A stretch of DNA of 64,000 nucleotides. Origin: Sphingobacteriales bacterium JAD_PAG50586_3 (GTDB lineage Bacteria; Bacteroidota; Bacteroidia; CAMBQF01). The notes under the pieces are model-generated. The model had not been told where the DNA came from. It did no database searches and saw only the letters and a list, made by a program, of their open reading frames with translations. The position numbers were made by a program, and so were the translations under genes. The stretch is from the NCBI GenBank assembly GCA_023213195.1, contig CP096135.1:2228842-2292841 (forward strand), given 5' to 3'. Shown piece after piece: positions 58,963-64,000 of this stretch (the stretch's first letter is position 1; each line of letters opens with the position of its first letter).

Positions 58963-61900
58963 ATGCATAAATTTTTAGTTTGCGTTGCAGCGGCATTGCT
59001 GCTAACGCATCAAGCACAGGCCCAACAGGTAGAAACACCTTACGCCACGCCCGATAACCAAAACATTCCACACTGGGCACAGCTTATGTACGGCACCAGC
59101 CCAGATCCCGGCAAGGTTACGGCTGAGTACCGCGCATACTACAAAAGCCACCCGTTTGTAAAGAACAAGCATACCCAATACTACAAGCGTTGGTTGCGTA
59201 GCTTCTCCCGCCAGGATTATAAATACCCTGTAGGCTCGGCAGAGTATAACAAGCGCGTGCAAAACCAGGCTACGTACCTGCAAAACAGGCAGGCAAAAGG
59301 CGGCCCGCCAATATGGACAGGCATTGGCCCCTTCGATTTTGATAAAGATGCTGCCAGCCGCAGCTATGCACCGGGTTCGGCCCACGTATACGCCATAGAG
59401 CAATCGGCAAGTAACCCCAATATATTATACGCAGGCACTGCCACCACCGGCCTCTGGAAAACAACCGATAAAGGCCTTACATGGGTTTGCCTTACTAAAG
59501 ATATGTTGGTAGATTATATTTTCTCGGTAGAGATAAACCCCACCAACCCTAATGTTGTATTGTTTGGTGGCGCCGGCAAAGTGTATAAAACCACCAATGG
59601 CGGCACAAACTGGACTGTTACGGGCAACCCTGCTTTTAACGCCGATAACCACGATGTACGCGATATTGTTACCGACCCTACCAACACCAATATCATCTTC
59701 TTAACATCAGATAGAGGATATTACCGCAGTACCGATGCCGGCAACAACTGGACACAGGTATTTAGCGGCGATTTTCAGGAGATAGAACTGCACCCCACCA
59801 ACCACAATGTGGTTTACATTATAGAGCAAACAAGCAACAAAACGTTGTTCCGCAAGTCTACCGATAATGGCTTAACTTTTACTACCATAACCAATGGTTG
59901 GCCTAACCCTGTTAGCCCTGCCGAGCAAAAACGTACCGAGATTGCAACCACACCCGCCGCACCCAACAATGTATATGCATTGTGCACCGGCGAAGCTAAT
60001 GGCGGCACCGGCTTGTATGGTATTTATGTAAGTACCGACCAGGGCGAAACGTGGACTTTCCGTTGCTGCGGAACAGGCCCCGGTGGTGTTCCCGCACCCG
60101 ATAACATTAACATGATGGGTTGGGATGCTGAAGGCCAGGACGATGGTGGACAGTACTATTACGACCTTGCCCTTGATGTAGATGATAACAATGCTAACCG
60201 CATAAATGTAGGTGGGGTAAACCCCTGGATATCTACCGATGGTGGATTTACTTTTACCTGTTCAGCCAAATGGAGCGAGCCCGAAAAGCCCGGCTATGTG
60301 CATGCCGATATACACGATATACGCTACTTTGGTAACGATATGTGGGTAGCCAGCGATGGAGGTGTTTTTTATTCTACATCGGGCGGAGATACGGTAAACC
60401 GCCGCCAGAATGGTATTGAAGGCACAGACTTTTGGGGCTTTGGCGCTACTGCGGGCACAGGCAAAGTAATGCTGGGCGGCACCTACCACAATGGTACTTT
60501 GCTAAAAGACAATAACACCTACCAAAACGGCTGGCTTAGCTGCATGGGTGGCGATAACTTCCGTGGTTTTGTAAACTTTGCTAACGACCGTAAAGTGTAT
60601 CACGATTATGGTAAGTCTGTACTATCGGGCAACCGCAACGTACCATTAGTAAACGGTTCTTTCCCTGTACAGCCTAATGCGTCTTACATTGTGGGCGAAT
60701 CGAGCAACTATGAGTTTCATCCACACAGCCAAAACATAATTTATTTTGGTAGTGATAACATACTGTACAAAAGCGATGGAGAAGGTTCGGGAGCCGTTGC
60801 CATACACGATTTTGGTGAGAAAGTAACATCAGTAGAAATAGCACCTACCAACCCCAATGTAATGTACGTATGTACCTTCTCTGGCTGGTGGGACGATAAG
60901 CACGTTTTTAAAACTACCGATGGTGGTCAAAACTGGACAAACATTACACCATCAACAGGTACAATAAACGGGCAGCCATGGGTGCCTTACGATATTGCCG
61001 TAAGCAGTACCGATGCTAATACTGTTTGGTTAGCGCGTACATCACAGTACGGCGATTACCCATCGGAGTTGGAAGGCTACCGCGTTTTTAAATCTACCAA
61101 CGGTGGCTCTACCTGGGTAAATTATACAGGAACAACAGCCTTAGATGGCGAAGGCGTAACACATATAGAGCACCAACGTGGCTCCGATGGTGGGGTGTGG
61201 ATTGGTACCCGCCGTGCGGTTTATTACCGCAACAACACTATGGCCGATTGGCAGCTGTATAACAGCGGCCTGCCTGCTGCAACATTCTCTGTACAATTGT
61301 TTATAAACTACCGCCAGGGCCTTATATGGAATGCTACCAACCGTAGCATACACGAGGCTCCGCTTATTGAACAAAACCCACCACAGGCACAAATAGCCGC
61401 CAATAAGTTTACTGTTGATTGCTATGATAATGTTGTTCAGTTTGCTGATAACTCAGCTATGAGCGCACAAAATGCAAGTTGGCAATGGACATTCCCCGGT
61501 GGTTCTCCGGCTAATTCAACATTGCAAAACCCAACAGTAACGTATAGTGCACCGGGATCATACAATGTTACATTAAAAGTTACCGATGCATTTGGCACCA
61601 ATACCCAAACACTAACAGCATTTATTACTTATGCTGATAATGCCGACACGGTAGATTTAGCGCAAGATTTTGAGCCTGCCAATTATCCCGCCACTAACTG
61701 GCGTTTGGCAAACTCTAACCAAACCTTCGACTGGACATTGGTTGATGTAGATGCCGGGCCCCTATGCACACCGGGCAAAGCCATGAGGGTAGAAAACTAT
61801 TATATAGAACAACGCGGCGACGAGGCTTACCTGGTTTCTCCGCGCGTTAGCTTGGCGGGTATCATCAATCCATCACTTAGCTACTATTATGCCTATTCAG

Positions 61901-62418
61901 GATATGAAGGGTATAACGATGGCTTGCGTGTAGAGGTATCTAACAACTGCGGCGCTAGTTGGGAACAACTGTTTTTTGCAGAGGGTACAGACCTTTTATC
62001 AACCCAGCAAAGCAACGATTATTTTGAGCCTGCCGATTGTAACCAGTGGATGCAAAAGGTGCTTGCGCTTAACAACTACATTGGCGATACCGTAATGTTC
62101 CGCTTTGTATGTGTAAACGATTACGGCAACAACCTGTACCTTGATAACATCAATATAACAGGCCAACCATCAAGCTTAAACAGCAAACCCGTTGAGCTAA
62201 CCTCTATATTCCCTAACCCCAGCGCAGGCGATTTCTTTATCAATACCAACGAGAAAGACATCAGGCTTACAGTTTTCAGCACTACGGGGCAACAGGTATA
62301 TAGCAACCGCTACCCACAAGGCACACATAAGTTTAATTTAGAAGTTGCTGCAGGTATGTACTTTGCCCGCATAGAAACCCCCAACGGCTCCGAAGTAATA
62401 AAGCTGGTGGTGAGGTAG
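58963..62418 (+). CDS. Large secreted sialidase/VPS10-like beta-propeller protein with T9SS tail
   Basis: 1151 residues. A signal peptide ends AQAQ. A long beta-propeller region (about 120-800) contains many BNR/Asp-box-like blades with the SxDxGxTW pattern (KTTDKGLTWVC, KTTNGGTNWTV, RSTDAGNNWTQV, KSTDNGLTF, VSTDQGETWTF, KTTDGGQNWTN, KSTNGGSTWVN). A PKD domain (about 820-890: WQWTFPGGSPANS) is followed by a jelly-roll-like adhesion module (about 895-1065) and a type-A sorting tail (IFPNPSAGDFFINTN ... GMYFARIETPNGSEVIKLVVR). Blade-type proteins of this kind bind or cleave glycans or proteins; no catalytic motif can be assigned, so activity is open. It converges with the GH3 gene. Confidence 0.85.
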   Translation: MHKFLVCVAAALLLTHQAQAQQVETPYATPDNQNIPHWAQLMYGTSPDPGKVTAEYRAYYKSHPFVKNKHTQYYKRWLRSFSRQDYKYPVGSAEYNKRVQNQATYLQNRQAKGGPPIWTGIGPFDFDKDAASRSYAPGSAHVYAIEQSASNPNILYAGTATTGLWKTTDKGLTWVCLTKDMLVDYIFSVEINPTNPNVVLFGGAGKVYKTTNGGTNWTVTGNPAFNADNHDVRDIVTDPTNTNIIFLTSDRGYYRSTDAGNNWTQVFSGDFQEIELHPTNHNVVYIIEQTSNKTLFRKSTDNGLTFTTITNGWPNPVSPAEQKRTEIATTPAAPNNVYALCTGEANGGTGLYGIYVSTDQGETWTFRCCGTGPGGVPAPDNINMMGWDAEGQDDGGQYYYDLALDVDDNNANRINVGGVNPWISTDGGFTFTCSAKWSEPEKPGYVHADIHDIRYFGNDMWVASDGGVFYSTSGGDTVNRRQNGIEGTDFWGFGATAGTGKVMLGGTYHNGTLLKDNNTYQNGWLSCMGGDNFRGFVNFANDRKVYHDYGKSVLSGNRNVPLVNGSFPVQPNASYIVGESSNYEFHPHSQNIIYFGSDNILYKSDGEGSGAVAIHDFGEKVTSVEIAPTNPNVMYVCTFSGWWDDKHVFKTTDGGQNWTNITPSTGTINGQPWVPYDIAVSSTDANTVWLARTSQYGDYPSELEGYRVFKSTNGGSTWVNYTGTTALDGEGVTHIEHQRGSDGGVWIGTRRAVYYRNNTMADWQLYNSGLPAATFSVQLFINYRQGLIWNATNRSIHEAPLIEQNPPQAQIAANKFTVDCYDNVVQFADNSAMSAQNASWQWTFPGGSPANSTLQNPTVTYSAPGSYNVTLKVTDAFGTNTQTLTAFITYADNADTVDLAQDFEPANYPATNWRLANSNQTFDWTLVDVDAGPLCTPGKAMRVENYYIEQRGDEAYLVSPRVSLAGIINPSLSYYYAYSGYEGYNDGLRVEVSNNCGASWEQLFFAEGTDLLSTQQSNDYFEPADCNQWMQKVLALNNYIGDTVMFRFVCVNDYGNNLYLDNINITGQPSSLNSKPVELTSIFPNPSAGDFFINTNEKDIRLTVFSTTGQQVYSNRYPQGTHKFNLEVAAGMYFARIETPNGSEVIKLVVR

Positions 62419-62423
62419 CTTAC

Positions 62424-63922
62424 TTACAATTGATAAACTGAAAGTTTATCAGCTATCTTCCTATCATTACTCAGGCGTGGAACCTTATTCTGCCCACCCA
62501 GTTTACCTTCCGCCTTCATATAGCTTATAAAGGCATCTTTTTGTAATGATGTTAATACCAATGGCCGAAGGATAGAACCCGAAATAAGGTCTTTATAGTA
62601 GGTGTTTTTCTTCTGTAGAGCCTCGTCAATGCACGCGCTAAAGGCTGCCATATCAGTAGGCTGTTGGGCAAACTCTATAAACCACTCGTGGTAAGGCAGG
62701 CCACCTTGCGGCGGTGTTACCTGCGGGGCCACGGTAAATTCGACTACTTCAGCATTGTATTTTTCGCAGGCTTGTCTAAGGGCATATTCTACTTCTTCGG
62801 CAATAACATGCTCGCCAAAAGCTGAAGTAAAATGCTTTATACGGCCTGTTACCAATAGCTTGTATGGTTCGGTAGATATAAACTTAACGGTATCGCCAAT
62901 AACATAGCCCCAAAGGCCCGCATTGGTGTTAAGCACTATGGCGTAGTTAACGCCCGTTTTAACCTCGCTAAGTTGCAGGCGGGTTGGGTTCTCGTTAAAG
63001 AATTCTTCTGTAGGTATAAACTCGTAGAAAATACCATCGTTAACAATTAACAACAGGCCTTCTTCTGTTTGCGAATTTTGGTAGGCTATAAACCCTTCCG
63101 ATGCCGGATAGGTTTCAATAGAATCTACCCGCTTGCCAATGGTGTTCTCCATTTTGGCGCGGTAGGGTTCAAAGTTTACACCACCGTATACGTATAGCGA
63201 AAAGTTTGGGAATATATCCTTAATCTGCTTGCCGGGGTTGCGCTCTATCAGCTTATCAAAATACATTTGCACCCAAGGTGGTATGCCGCTAATAAGCGTC
63301 ATATCCTGTGCAACGGTTTCATTAACAATGGTATCTACTTTGGTCTCCCAATCTTCAATGCAATTGGTTTCGTAGCTGGGCATTTGGTTGCGACGTAAAT
63401 AGCCCGGTACATGGTGGTTTACAATACCCGATAAGCGTCCATATAGAATGCCGCCTTTCTTTTCCAGCGTGGGGCTGCCCGACAGGAATATCAGCTTACC
63501 GTTTAAAAAAGCAGCGTTGCCTGTTTCGTGTATGTAGAGCAACAATGCGTTGCGTGCACCGTTTATCTGGTTGCTTATAGAATCTTTAGTAATGGGTATG
63601 TATTTAACGCCCGATGTGGTGCCCGATGTTTTGCTAAGGTATATTGGTTTGCCACGCCACAACACATCATTCTCTCCCGCTAAAATGCGCTCTATGTATG
63701 GTTTTAGCCCTTCGTAATCTACCAGCGGAACGTTCTTTTTAAAATCGGCGTAGGTAGCTATTTTATCAAAGTTATGTTCTTTGCCAAAGGCTGTATTCTT
63801 TCCTGTCTTTATTAAATCAGCAAACACATCGTGCTGACTTTCTTTAGCGTGTAAGGTAGCAAAGCGTACTTTTTTGCCGTAGCGGCAGCTACCTTTTTTG
63901 CTAAAAATGATAATAATCCCAT
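62424..63922 (-). CDS. GH3-family acyl-acid amido synthetase-like protein (frame broken once)
   Basis: About 500 residues. Bacterial GH3 protein of the adenylate-forming superfamily; plant members conjugate auxin or jasmonate to amino acids. Visible motifs are the ATP loop YLSKTSGTTSGVKYIPI, SGIPPWVQMYFDKL, ETYPASEGFIAYQ and VTGRIKHFTSAFGEHV. The long frame starts at 63827, but an N-terminal stretch (MGLLSFLAKKVAAATAKK|VRFATLHAKESQHD) is recovered from ATG 63922 if one base is added to the T-run 63870-63875. The substrate in bacteria is unknown. It begins eight bases after the M23 peptidase gene, so they probably share a transcript. Confidence 0.88.
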
Positions 63923-63930
63923 CTCGAATC

Positions 63931-64000
63931 TTAAAAATTAATGTAATCAGCCGGGTTTACGGGGTTGCCGTTGTGCCACAGTTCAAAATGCAGGTGTGGC
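63931..64000 (-). CDS. M23 peptidase (LytM-type), C-terminal end only
   Basis: The gene continues beyond the right edge. The visible 22 residues read HLHFELWHNGNPVNPADYINF, the typical end of an M23 metallopeptidase domain with the HxH zinc and catalytic His pair. Such enzymes cut peptidoglycan cross-links or regulate amidases; active or inactive status cannot be judged from this piece. Confidence 0.8.
   Translation of the reverse strand, partial: PHLHFELWHNGNPVNPADYINF

Overview
The window is a chromosomal stretch of a Bacteroidota bacterium. The evidence is: type IX secretion (T9SS) sorting domains of both kinds (type A at the ends of the proteins at 1787-3646, 57555-58886 and 58963-62418; type B at 1-203 and 14250-16088); a PorP/SprF plus OmpA-like pair; a TonB-dependent receptor with a carboxypeptidase-regulatory N-terminus; and the phylum's TAnnTTTG -7 promoter box upstream of several genes. 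I cannot place it below phylum level. No rRNA, tRNA, prophage, insertion sequence or CRISPR array was recognised by eye.

Layout. 1-203: end of a T9SS type-B protein. 286-695: a small broken hypothetical gene. 700-7214 (minus): an operon of a tandem D-Ala-D-Ala ligase, a PASTA protein, a T9SS-secreted protein and RluD. 7284-8547: an exosortase-family protein, then an AT-rich orphan gene bounded by inverted repeats. 8552-12966 (minus): RdgB, an AddA-like helicase/nuclease and thymidine kinase. 13107-19356 (plus): a conserved hypothetical, then an envelope operon (type-B adhesin-like protein, PorP/SprF, OmpA/PD40). 19648-22201 (minus): RNase HII, a FadI-type thiolase and a TetR regulator with a palindromic operator. 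22502-24761 (plus): NAD(P)HX repair enzyme and a short-chain dehydrogenase. 24832-28673: accessory region with a 139-bp tandem repeat, a DUF695/RraB protein, CorA and a GNAT/DUF1778 toxin-antitoxin pair. 28727-30729: DNA ligase LigA. 31117-40353: six lipocalins in two outward-facing trios around an AsmA/DUF748-like protein and pyruvate carboxylase. 40605-45325 (minus): a peptide ABC importer without ATPases. 45578-53720: LpxD, M61 peptidase, a DUF559 cassette, MutL, two rhomboids, a 23S-IVP-family cassette and RsmI. 53785-64000: TonB receptor, a repeat-filled gap, two T9SS-secreted proteins, a GH3 enzyme and the end of an M23 peptidase.

Two features dominate. First, at least 20 reading frames are interrupted, including genes expected to be essential (ligA, ddl) and others usually conserved (mutL, rnhB). 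Most breaks are single-base indels, many in homopolymers, and conserved protein resumes immediately in another frame; this looks like uncorrected sequence error more than gene decay. I therefore annotate the full spans and give the break points. Second, intergenic space is full of short structured repeats: a two-hairpin CTCC/GGAG family with more than a dozen copies, a hairpin-containing repeat of about 230 bp, and AT-rich words. Several small accessory genes (7843-8547, 48305-48688, 52617-52984) are each bounded by inverted copies of such repeats, often running right up to the stop codons of the flanking core genes. This cassette-like arrangement is the most interesting signal in the window.
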